A DNA stretch of 12,456 nt from Aurantibrevibacter sp041749595 (lineage in GTDB: Bacteria; Bacteroidota; Bacteroidia; Flavobacteriales; Flavobacteriaceae). The number at the start of each line of letters is the position of its first letter. The stretch's first letter is position 1. This document shows positions 1-6,653 of this stretch, one piece after another. The position numbers and the translations under genes are program-made. The DNA is taken from NCBI GenBank assembly GCA_041749595.1, contig JBGTBA010000154.1:1-12456 (forward strand). The letters run 5' to 3'. A model generated the notes under the pieces. The model was not told the DNA's origin. It was given only the letters and a program-made list of their open reading frames with translations, and did no database searches.

Positions 1-188
1 ATATGGCTGAAATAGAAATCAACATGATGGATAGGGAATGCCTGTCAAGAAGAATTGGTGAAGCTGAAAAACTTGAAAGTGAAATTAAAATCTGGTCATT
101 AAAAAGAAATGAAAAAAATCAAAAAATCAAGTGGTTATTTACAAGACAAGATGCAGATAACAAATTATCTAAACACTATGTTGCATAA
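1..188 (+). mobile_element. IS630-type transposase, C-terminal fragment
   Basis: The reading frame enters from before the window and ends at TAA 186-188; about 61 codons are visible. The stretch beginning MAEIEINMM and ending WLFTRQDADNKLSKHYV resembles the end of IS630/Tc1-type transposases, which have a (W)LN-x-x-E segment carrying the last catalytic acidic residue and a terminal aromatic-FT-x-x-DA-x-x-KL-x-x-Y motif. The Glu at visible residue 3 is therefore probably the E of the DDE triad, so the fragment would hold only the end of the catalytic core and the C-terminal tail. The first ATG (3-5) is probably internal and not the start. I recognise the family by motif memory only. The element's right end should lie within 189-299, but no second inverted repeat is available here to prove it. 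Confidence 0.72.
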
Positions 189-299
189 TTAACTTGCAGT
201 GACACTAGCAATCCCGGTAGAGGTGAATAAGGAATTGTATCTAAAAATGGTGCATAGCGATACGTTTGTGTTTTAAAGACGATACTGCAAAAAGTAATT
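189..299. other. Spacer between transposase end and fnr end
   Basis: This 111-base spacer lies between two convergent genes. It should contain the right terminal repeat of the IS630-type element, but the matching left repeat lies outside the window, so I cannot place the boundary. No convincing hairpin with a T-run is seen behind the regulator gene, which reads from the right. Confidence 0.4.
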
Positions 300-986
300 T
301 TAGAACCCCACGATGAGTTCTTGGAGCTTTTTTTCATCGCCAATGCCTATTTTTTTTCCGGAGGAAATCAAAAGTCCTTTCTTTTTAAATTCGGAAATGA
401 CCCGTATGGCAGATTCCGTTGCGGTACCCACTAAATTGGCGATATCCTCTCTGGAAAGAATGAGCGCAATAAAACCGTCTTTGTCCTCGCCAAAATTGGT
501 TTTTAAATAAAGGAATACTTCGGCCACGCGCTGATGCACTGTTTTTTGGGACATGTTTACTATAACATCATCGGCCTGCTTTAGATCGTGTGCCATATGG
601 CGGAGCACTTCGACCGTAAAATTAGGGTTTTGGTGGAGGGTATTTACAATAGTTTCTTTGGGGATAAAACATACGGTCATTTCGTTTACGGCTACCGCAC
701 CCAAATTGGCTGCTTCGGCCACGATTACGGATCGCTGTCCCAATACCTCGCCTTTACTGACCAATTTTACGATTTGATCCTTACCGTTTGCACTTAGTTT
801 TGATAGTTTTGAAACGCCCTCTCGAATGCAATACACTCCATTTAATTTTTCGCCCTCTTCAAAAATAACCTCACCCTTTTTTATGGTTTTGGTGATTTTA
901 CTGTCCGATACTTTTTTGAGTTCTTCCGTATTCATGGCTCTGAGTGAATTGAACTGACGGATGATACAGTTTTCGCATTTGCTCAT
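300..986 (-). CDS. fnr: Crp/Fnr family transcriptional regulator (FNR-like)
   Basis: This 228-residue protein has the usual FNR/CRP layout: a cyclic-nucleotide-binding-like beta-roll (about 30-115), a dimerisation helix (about 120-148) and a winged helix-turn-helix (about 150-228). The recognition segment LSREDIANLVGTATESAIR lies at 177-195. An N-terminal C4-x2-C7 pair matches C20/C23 of E. coli FNR, and C106 (TVCFIPKET) matches C122, so an oxygen-labile Fe-S cluster is plausible. The counterpart of C29 is Asn13, and the only other cysteine is C53. In the recognition helix E191 and R195 are kept but the E. coli Ser212 position is Ile194. The gene diverges from fixI, and the intergenic FNR-like box plus a perfect TAnnTTTG element facing it suggest autoregulation. 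The start at 984-986 fits the N-terminal cysteine motif. It is most likely the activator of the oxidase genes, but it could respond to another signal. Confidence 0.9.
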   Translation of the reverse strand: MSKCENCIIRQFNSLRAMNTEELKKVSDSKITKTIKKGEVIFEEGEKLNGVYCIREGVSKLSKLSANGKDQIVKLVSKGEVLGQRSVIVAEAANLGAVAVNEMTVCFIPKETIVNTLHQNPNFTVEVLRHMAHDLKQADDVIVNMSQKTVHQRVAEVFLYLKTNFGEDKDGFIALILSREDIANLVGTATESAIRVISEFKKKGLLISSGKKIGIGDEKKLQELIVGF

Positions 987-1009
987 GTTCTTTATTTTAT
1001 AGCGCTATT

Positions 1010-1017
1010 CAAAATTA
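1010..1017 (-). promoter_or_regulatory. -7 element of the fnr promoter
   Basis: On the minus strand this reads TAATTTTG, a perfect match to the Bacteroidota -7 consensus TAnnTTTG. Its centre (1013.5) is 33 bp from the centre of the FNR-like box and about 27 bp before the fnr start codon. A leader of roughly 20 bases would result. No TTG is seen at the expected -33 position because that region overlaps the box, as expected for an activator-dependent promoter. Confidence 0.65.
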
Positions 1018-1039
1018 CAATGCTTTAAAAATCTGTAAA

Positions 1040-1053
1040 CTGATAATTATCAT
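1040..1053. promoter_or_regulatory. FNR-like operator shared by fnr and fixI
   Basis: The sequence CTGATAATTATCAT is a near-perfect palindrome with the TGAT-N4-ATCA core of FNR sites (E. coli consensus TTGAT-N4-ATCAA). It lies between divergent fnr and fixI, centred 33 bp from a TAnnTTTG-like element on each side. Counting from the predicted start sites, the centre falls at about -40 to -42 in both directions, the class II activator position. A nearly identical box occurs at 3970-3983. Binding by the adjacent regulator is inference. Confidence 0.75.
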
Positions 1054-1075
1054 GTCGTAAAATGGGGTGGTTGCA

Positions 1076-1083
1076 CATCTTTG
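1076..1083 (+). promoter_or_regulatory. -7 element of the fixI promoter
   Basis: CATCTTTG matches TAnnTTTG at all but one fixed position. Its centre (1079.5) is 33 bp downstream of the FNR-like box centre and 26.5 bp before the fixI ATG, the same geometry as at the other two promoters in this window. The element itself is imperfect; the matching spacing is the stronger argument. Confidence 0.55.
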
Positions 1084-1105
1084 CATCAAGGTATAAAGCA
1101 AATGA

Positions 1106-3502
1106 ATGGCTATGGACAGCGTTAACTGTTATCATTGTGGCGATGATTGTGGTAAATTGCCCATACTATGGGATAATAGGAAATTTTGTTGCGACGGCTG
1201 TAAAACCGTTTATGAAATTTTTCAGGGCAATGACTTGTCCCATTATTACGAAATTAGAGCGGCGGCAGGTGCATCTCCAAAAGCAGCGGAAGGCAAATAC
1301 GACTTTCTTGGAGTGGATACAATTGCAGAAAAATTGCTCGAGTTTGATGAAGATCAGGTCCAAATCGTAAATCTTTACATTCCCCACATTCATTGCAGTT
1401 CCTGTATATGGATATTGGAAAACTTGAATAAACTACACCCTTCGGTGCTCAATTCTCAGGTCGATTTTCCTAAAAAAACCGTTCGGATTACGTATACGTC
1501 CGATGCCCTTACCTTACAACAATTGGTAGAGCTTTTGGCTCGCATTGGGTATGAGCCCTACATTTCCTTGGAAGATCATGATAAGGGTAAAAAACGCATC
1601 AATCGGGATCTTATTTATAAATTGGGCGTGGCCGGTTTTGCCTTTGGCAATGTAATGTTCCTTTCCCTTCCCGAATATTTGGATTTGCCCAACAATGGCA
1701 CTGGTGAGTTTTGGTTAGAGGAGTACAAAGGACTGTTTAGAGGGTTGATGTTTGTCTTTTCGCTTCCCGTAGTTTTTTATGCGGCACAAGATTATTTTAT
1801 TTCGGCGTATAAGGGGCTGCGCTCCAAAATATTGAATATGGACGTGCCTATTGCCTTGGGTATTATGGTGCTATTTCTTCGGAGTACGGTAGAAATTATG
1901 TGCAACTGGGGTTCAGGCTTTTTTGACAGTCTTACGGGTTTGGTCTTTTTTTTGTTGATCGGGAAGTTTTTTCAGCAAAAAACCTATGCTTTCCTTTCGT
2001 TTGAACGCGATTATAAATCGTATTTTCCCATTGCCGTAACTAAGATTGATGATAAGGGTGGGGAAACCGCTGTACAGGTCTACGAGGTAAAGCCGGGTGA
2101 CAAGCTGCTGATTAGAAATCAGGAACTTATTCCGGTAGATGGAATTTTGGTCTCCGGAAAGGCAAAGATTGATTACAGTTTTGTTACCGGCGAATCCCAA
2201 CCCACGGAAAAAGAAGTGGGCGATCGTATTTTTGCCGGTGGCAAACAGCTGTATGGTGCCATGGAAATGGAGGCGGTAAAGTCGGTCTCCCAAAGTTATC
2301 TCACCCAGCTTTGGAGCGATGCCGTTTTTAAGGAAAGCAAATCCGGAAAATTTCAGAATATTACGGATCGTATCGGAAAGCGGTTCACTATTGCCGTGCT
2401 TAGCATTGCCTTCCTCGCTACCTTTTTTTGGATTTTTTACGATCCTAAAATGGCCATTAATGTATTGACGGCAGTGTTGATTATTGCCTGTCCCTGTGCC
2501 ATTGCGTTGGCGGCTCCCTTTACCTTGGGCAATATGCTTCGGATCTTTGGCCGTAAAAAATTGTATTTAAAAGATGCGCAGGCCATAGAGCGAATGGCAC
2601 AAATAGATACCGCTATTTTCGACAAAACGGGTACCCTAACCGCTACCACGCAATTACAAGCTACCTATGAAGGCATGGTACTCACCGTAGAAGAAGAATC
2701 GTTGCTTAAGAATACCTTGCGCGCTTCCAACCATCCGTTGAGCAGGTCTTTGTATGCCTTGTTGGCCGAACATGATATTGTAACACTGGACACCTACGAA
2801 GAACACTTAGGACAGGGTATTGAAGGAGCTTCGGGCGACGATAAAATAAAAATTGGCTCTGCCGGTTTTGCAGAAAGTGATGTCAAAAATAAATCCTTTG
2901 ATACAGCTGTGCATATCAATGCCAATAATGACTACAAGGGTTGTTTTGTATTTAATAATGACTATAGGGAAGGTCTTTCCGATGTATTTACAGCCTTGTC
3001 AAAACACATGCAGCTAGTGGTCTTGTCCGGAGATAATGCCGGCGAGCTATCGCGTTTGCAACAGCTATTGCCTGCCGATACCCGGCTTATTTTTAATCAA
3101 AAACCGGATGATAAGCTGTCCGTTGTACGGACTTTTCAGGCACTGAACAAAAAAGTAATGATGGTTGGCGATGGACTAAATGATGCCGGTGCCCTTATGC
3201 AGAGCAATTTAGGTATCGCCATTTCCGAAGATATCAATGTCTTTTCACCAGCCTGCGACGGCATTCTGGACGCCTCTAAGTTTAAGGAGTTGCCCCGGTA
3301 TATTAATGCCTCCACAAAAGCCATGAAAATCATAAAATTGAGTTTTCTGCTATCGCTTATGTACAATGTGGTCGGACTTTATTTTGCCGTTACAGGGCAA
3401 TTGCAACCTGTTATTGCAGCCATATTAATGCCGCTAAGTTCTATCAGTATTGTGGCGTTTACCACTTTGATGACCAATTTAATTGGGAGAAAATTAAACT
3501 AA
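1106..3502 (+). CDS. fixI: Copper-transporting P1B-type ATPase, cbb3 oxidase maturation
   Basis: This 798-residue heavy-metal P-type ATPase moves copper across the inner membrane; the FixI/CcoI branch supplies copper for the CuB site of CcoN. Near the N terminus is a Cys-rich metal-binding segment (C8, C11, C15, C28, C29, C32), typical of the FixI type, then a heavy-metal-associated domain with C97-S-S-C100. The transmembrane metal site CPC is at 462-464. TGES (361-364, actuator), DKTGT with the phosphorylated Asp506 (506-510), HP (543-544) and GDGLND (688-693) are all present, so the enzyme looks intact. Start: ATG at 1106 follows the predicted promoter by about 20 bases; an in-frame ATG at 1112 is an alternative that would still keep all cysteines. 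It is transcribed away from fnr and followed after 11 bases by a small membrane protein gene. The call is supported by family motifs and by neighbouring ccoS and ccoNO. Confidence 0.95.
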   Translation: MAMDSVNCYHCGDDCGKLPILWDNRKFCCDGCKTVYEIFQGNDLSHYYEIRAAAGASPKAAEGKYDFLGVDTIAEKLLEFDEDQVQIVNLYIPHIHCSSCIWILENLNKLHPSVLNSQVDFPKKTVRITYTSDALTLQQLVELLARIGYEPYISLEDHDKGKKRINRDLIYKLGVAGFAFGNVMFLSLPEYLDLPNNGTGEFWLEEYKGLFRGLMFVFSLPVVFYAAQDYFISAYKGLRSKILNMDVPIALGIMVLFLRSTVEIMCNWGSGFFDSLTGLVFFLLIGKFFQQKTYAFLSFERDYKSYFPIAVTKIDDKGGETAVQVYEVKPGDKLLIRNQELIPVDGILVSGKAKIDYSFVTGESQPTEKEVGDRIFAGGKQLYGAMEMEAVKSVSQSYLTQLWSDAVFKESKSGKFQNITDRIGKRFTIAVLSIAFLATFFWIFYDPKMAINVLTAVLIIACPCAIALAAPFTLGNMLRIFGRKKLYLKDAQAIERMAQIDTAIFDKTGTLTATTQLQATYEGMVLTVEEESLLKNTLRASNHPLSRSLYALLAEHDIVTLDTYEEHLGQGIEGASGDDKIKIGSAGFAESDVKNKSFDTAVHINANNDYKGCFVFNNDYREGLSDVFTALSKHMQLVVLSGDNAGELSRLQQLLPADTRLIFNQKPDDKLSVVRTFQALNKKVMMVGDGLNDAGALMQSNLGIAISEDINVFSPACDGILDASKFKELPRYINASTKAMKIIKLSFLLSLMYNVVGLYFAVTGQLQPVIAAILMPLSSISIVAFTTLMTNLIGRKLN

Positions 3503-3513
3503 AAACCAACCCT

Positions 3514-3966
3514 ATGAAAGAAATACGAAAACGCAGTGCCACACTTTTAAAACAAATGACACAAAATTCCTTCTTGGCTATTTCTATCGGTCTGGTGTAT
3601 TTGTGGTTTGGGTATTTAAAATTCTTTCATGGGTTAAGTCCGGCAGAAGGATTGGCAAAAGACACCATTAACTCGCTAACTCTGGGCTTTATCCCTTCGG
3701 ATATTAGTATAGTGCTATTGGCAGTTATGGAAGTAGGTATCGGCATTTTTATGGTGCTTAATGTTTTCCGAAAAAAGATCATCATTTTAGCCTTGGTTCA
3801 TATGGCCTGTACGTTTACCCCGCTTTTTCTGTTTTCGGAAGCCTCATTTACCCTCAGCCCTTTTGTGCCAACCTTATTGGGGCAGTATATTGCCAAAAAT
3901 ATAATCATAGTAGGTGCTCTTTTAGTGTTGTTGCGGGAAGAAAATAAATTGGCAATAAGGCCGTAG
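3514..3966 (+). CDS. DoxX/DUF417-like four-helix membrane protein
   Basis: This 150-residue protein has a short basic N terminus and four likely membrane helices at about 19-38, 63-83, 88-107 and 124-141. The segment LVYLWFGYLKFFHG near the first helix resembles the aromatic-G-x-x-K-F signature of DoxX and YkgB/DUF417 membrane proteins, but I cannot separate these families by eye. No cysteine or histidine cluster suggests metal binding. The gene starts 11 bases after fixI and ends shortly before the second FNR-like promoter, so it probably shares the fixI transcript. Its place between fixI and ccoS suggests a link to oxidase assembly or to redox stress at the membrane, but no function can be read from the sequence. 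Confidence 0.8.
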   Translation: MKEIRKRSATLLKQMTQNSFLAISIGLVYLWFGYLKFFHGLSPAEGLAKDTINSLTLGFIPSDISIVLLAVMEVGIGIFMVLNVFRKKIIILALVHMACTFTPLFLFSEASFTLSPFVPTLLGQYIAKNIIIVGALLVLLREENKLAIRP

Positions 3967-3969
3967 AAG

Positions 3970-3983
3970 CTGATAATTGTCAT
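3970..3983. promoter_or_regulatory. FNR-like operator upstream of ccoS-ccoNOQP
   Basis: CTGATAATTGTCAT differs from the box at 1040-1053 at one position out of 14. Its centre (3976.5) is again exactly 33 bp before the centre of a TAnnTTTG-like element, the class II activator geometry. It begins four bases after the stop codon of the upstream membrane protein gene. It predicts a separate FNR-controlled promoter for the oxidase operon proper. The same regulator probably acts at both boxes. Confidence 0.75.
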
Positions 3984-4005
3984 GTTATGGAAAGGCGCTA
4001 TAAAG

Positions 4006-4013
4006 TAGTTTTA
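4006..4013 (+). promoter_or_regulatory. -7 element of the ccoS-ccoNOQP promoter
   Basis: TAGTTTTA matches TAnnTTTG except at the last base. Its centre (4009.5) is 33 bp after the centre of the FNR-like box and 26.5 bp before the ccoS ATG, identical to the fixI promoter. No Shine-Dalgarno sequence precedes ccoS, as is usual in Bacteroidota. Confidence 0.6.
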
Positions 4014-4035
4014 CACCAAAATTAGATAGGTAGGT

Positions 4036-4251
4036 ATGAGTGTTATTTATTTATTATTGGCCATTAGCATTCTGGTGGCCATCGTTTTTTTTATCGCATT
4101 TATTTTTTCTGTTAAAAATGGCCAGTATGATGATTCCTATACACCTTCCGTTCGAATGCTTTTTGAAGATGAACTGGTAAAAAAGCCGTCTTGCGAAAGC
4201 ACACCAAAAAATAGTAAATCGAAACCAATTAGTAAAAACCAAAAAGTGTAG
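4036..4251 (+). CDS. ccoS: cbb3-type oxidase assembly protein CcoS
   Basis: CcoS is a small single-span membrane protein needed for cofactor insertion (haem and CuB) into CcoN. This copy has 71 residues: one membrane helix at about 3-26, then the signature segment VKNGQYDDSYTPSVRMLFED (26-45), where the G-Q-[YF]-D-D and R-M-L-[FD]-[ED] elements are diagnostic. The tail is short, hydrophilic and Lys/Ser-rich. It is the first gene after the second FNR-like promoter and ends three bases before ccoN, so it is co-transcribed with the oxidase. In many Proteobacteria ccoS instead follows ccoI. Confidence 0.93.
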   Translation: MSVIYLLLAISILVAIVFFIAFIFSVKNGQYDDSYTPSVRMLFEDELVKKPSCESTPKNSKSKPISKNQKV

Positions 4252-4254
4252 TTT

Positions 4255-6456
4255 ATGGAAGTACAGCAGTTTTATTACGATAACAAAATCGTAAAGAAGT
4301 TTATTTATGCCACCTTGCTTTGGGGAATTGTGGGCATGTCTGTGGGGCTTTTGTTGGCCTTTATGTTTTTGTTTCCCAATGTAACGGATGGCATATCATG
4401 GTTAAGTTTTGGCCGTCTGCGTCCCCTGCATACCAATGCAGTGATCTTTGCCTTTGTGGGCAATGCCATTTTTGCGGGCATCTATTATTCCACACAACGG
4501 CTTTTAAAAGCCAGAATGTTCAGTGATGCGCTGAGCAACTTTAACTTCTGGGGATGGCAGGCGATCATTGTGGCCGCTGCAATTACACTTCCTTTGGGTT
4601 ATACCTCTTCCAAGGAGTACGCCGAACTGGAATGGCCCATTGATATTGCCATTGCCTTGGTTTGGGTTGCTTTTGGTGCCAACCTTATCGGCACCATGCT
4701 CAAAAGACGGCAACGGCATCTGTATGTGGCGATTTGGTTTTACCTCGCAACTTTTGTTACCGTAGCCGTACTTCATATTTTTAATAGTTTGGCACTTCCT
4801 GTAAGTGCCCTAAAGAGCTATTCGGTCTATGCCGGGGTGCAGGATGCGTTGGTGCAATGGTGGTATGGCCATAATGCGGTAGCTTTCTTTTTAACCACGC
4901 CATTTTTGGGGTTAATGTATTACTTTGTACCCAAGGCAGCGAATAGGCCCGTGTATTCGTATCGCTTGTCCATTGTCCATTTTTGGTCGCTTATCTTTAT
5001 TTATATCTGGGCCGGCCCACACCATTTATTGTATTCTTCATTGCCCGATTGGGCTCAAAATTTGGGCGTAGCTTTTTCCATAATGCTCATTGCTCCTTCA
5101 TGGGGGGGTATGATCAATGGTTTGCTTACTTTGCGCGGCGCGTGGGATAAGGTACGCACAGATCCTACCCTTAAATTCATGGTCGTGGCCATTACGGGTT
5201 ATGGTATGGCCACCTTTGAAGGGCCAATGCTTTCCCTTAAAAACGTAAATGCCATTGCCCATTTTAGTGACTGGATCATTGCCCACGTGCATGTGGGAGC
5301 TCTGGCGTGGAACGGCTTTATGACCTTCGGCATGATTTACTGGTTGGTGCCCAAAATGTTCAAAACGAAACTATTTTCGCTCGGATTGGCCAATCTGCAT
5401 TTTTGGATCGGTACACTGGGGATTGTGCTCTATGCCTTGCCCATGTATGTCGCCGGGTTTACCCAAGCCTTAATGTGGAAAGAATTTAACCCCGACGGCA
5501 CATTGGTATACGGTAATTTTCTGGAAACCGTAAACGAAATAATCCCCATGTACTGGATGCGCGCTATTGGCGGAAGCATGTTTATTATAGGTGCGCTTAT
5601 CATGTTGTACAACATTGTAAAAACCGTGCGGTCTGGCAGTGAGGTAGAAGATGAACTCGCTGAGGCTGCCGCCCTTACCAAAGTTTCCAAAAGGCGCATT
5701 ACCGGGGAAACCTACCACACCTGGTTGGAGCGAAAACCCGTTCAATTGACCTTATTTGCTACCGTAGCCATTTTAATTGGTGGTATTGTACAAATAGTTC
5801 CAACCATTATGGTGAAATCAAATATTCCCACCATTACCAGTGTTAAACCTTATACCCCTTTAGAGTTGGAAGGCCGGGATTTATATATCCGTGAGGGTTG
5901 TGTCGGTTGCCATTCCCAAATGGTGCGCCCCTTTAGAAGTGAGGTAGAGCGTTATGGGGAATATGCCAAGGCGGGAGAATTTGTGTACGATCATCCTTTC
6001 CTTTGGGGCAGCAAACGTACCGGACCCGATTTATTGCGGGTAGGGGGCAAGTATTCCGACAGTTGGCATTTAAACCATATGTATGACCCGCAAAGCACGT
6101 CCTCAGGATCCATAATGCCCGCCTACCAGTGGCTGGTGCGCAATGAACACGACAGGACCGGGATTGAGGGAAAAATGAAGGCCATGGTAAGCTTGGGGGT
6201 TCCTTACACAGAAGAGGATATCGCCAATGCTAAAAACGATATGGATGCCCAGGCACTTCAGATCGAAAAGAACCTGTACTCCGATCCTGATTTTGCAAAA
6301 AGTTATGAGGCCGATAAGGAAAATGCCCTTAAGAACGGCACAAAGTTCACAGAAATGCGAAATCGGGAAATAGTGTCCCTAATCGCCTATTTACAGCGAT
6401 TGGGCACCGATATCAAAATAAAGGGAACCAACGAACCCATTACTAAAAACCAGTAG
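4255..6456 (+). CDS. ccoNO: cbb3-type cytochrome c oxidase, fused subunits I and II (CcoN-CcoO)
   Basis: The 733-residue protein joins the catalytic subunit CcoN (about 1-460) to the monohaem subunit CcoO (about 490-733). This fusion is characteristic of Bacteroidota. In CcoN the low-spin haem b ligands are H59 (RPLHTN) and H346, the high-spin haem b3 ligand is H344 (AHVHVGAL), and the CuB ligands are H206 (WYGHN), H256 and H257 (GPHH). Y250 matches the Tyr cross-linked to the CuB histidine, and E322 lies in TFEGP. In CcoO a membrane anchor at about 498-518 precedes the haem c site C549-V-G-C552-H553 (in GCVGCHSQMVRPF), with M621 (IMPAY) as the likely axial ligand. All cofactor ligands are present, so the enzyme should reduce O2 to water and pump protons. 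It follows ccoS by three bases and precedes ccoQ by two. Ligand assignments rest on alignment from memory with the Pseudomonas stutzeri enzyme. Confidence 0.97.
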   Translation: MEVQQFYYDNKIVKKFIYATLLWGIVGMSVGLLLAFMFLFPNVTDGISWLSFGRLRPLHTNAVIFAFVGNAIFAGIYYSTQRLLKARMFSDALSNFNFWGWQAIIVAAAITLPLGYTSSKEYAELEWPIDIAIALVWVAFGANLIGTMLKRRQRHLYVAIWFYLATFVTVAVLHIFNSLALPVSALKSYSVYAGVQDALVQWWYGHNAVAFFLTTPFLGLMYYFVPKAANRPVYSYRLSIVHFWSLIFIYIWAGPHHLLYSSLPDWAQNLGVAFSIMLIAPSWGGMINGLLTLRGAWDKVRTDPTLKFMVVAITGYGMATFEGPMLSLKNVNAIAHFSDWIIAHVHVGALAWNGFMTFGMIYWLVPKMFKTKLFSLGLANLHFWIGTLGIVLYALPMYVAGFTQALMWKEFNPDGTLVYGNFLETVNEIIPMYWMRAIGGSMFIIGALIMLYNIVKTVRSGSEVEDELAEAAALTKVSKRRITGETYHTWLERKPVQLTLFATVAILIGGIVQIVPTIMVKSNIPTITSVKPYTPLELEGRDLYIREGCVGCHSQMVRPFRSEVERYGEYAKAGEFVYDHPFLWGSKRTGPDLLRVGGKYSDSWHLNHMYDPQSTSSGSIMPAYQWLVRNEHDRTGIEGKMKAMVSLGVPYTEEDIANAKNDMDAQALQIEKNLYSDPDFAKSYEADKENALKNGTKFTEMRNREIVSLIAYLQRLGTDIKIKGTNEPITKNQ

Positions 6457-6458
6457 CC

Positions 6459-6653
6459 ATGATGAAATTTGTAAAAAGTTATATGGAGAGTATAGATGGA
6501 GTAGCCACTTACCCCATGATATCGCTGCTTATTTTCTTTGTGTTTTTTGTCCTCCTTTTTTGGTGGGTCGTTACCGCTAAAAAGGAATACATAAAGGAAG
6601 CCAGCGAAATACCGTTAGATTTAAATAACCCGTATAAAGAGGAATCATTATGA
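6459..6653 (+). CDS. ccoQ: CcoQ-like small cbb3 oxidase subunit
   Basis: This 64-residue protein has one strongly hydrophobic helix (about 20-39, rich in F, L, V and W) followed by a charged cytoplasmic tail with the pattern K-K-E-Y. It matches CcoQ/FixQ in size, topology and position between the catalytic subunit and ccoP. CcoQ stabilises the assembled oxidase and is not catalytic. A tandem ATG offers starts at 6459 and 6462; the first gives a two-base gap to ccoNO. Its stop codon overlaps the ccoP start (ATGA), which indicates translational coupling. Sequence conservation in this family is weak, so the call leans on context. Confidence 0.85.
   Translation: MMKFVKSYMESIDGVATYPMISLLIFFVFFVLLFWWVVTAKKEYIKEASEIPLDLNNPYKEESL

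Noticed and set aside
1062..1370. 102-residue plus-strand ORF overlapping the start of fixI
   Set aside because: It runs out of frame through the metal-binding region of fixI, covers the predicted promoter, and has no family resemblance; it is a shadow of fixI.
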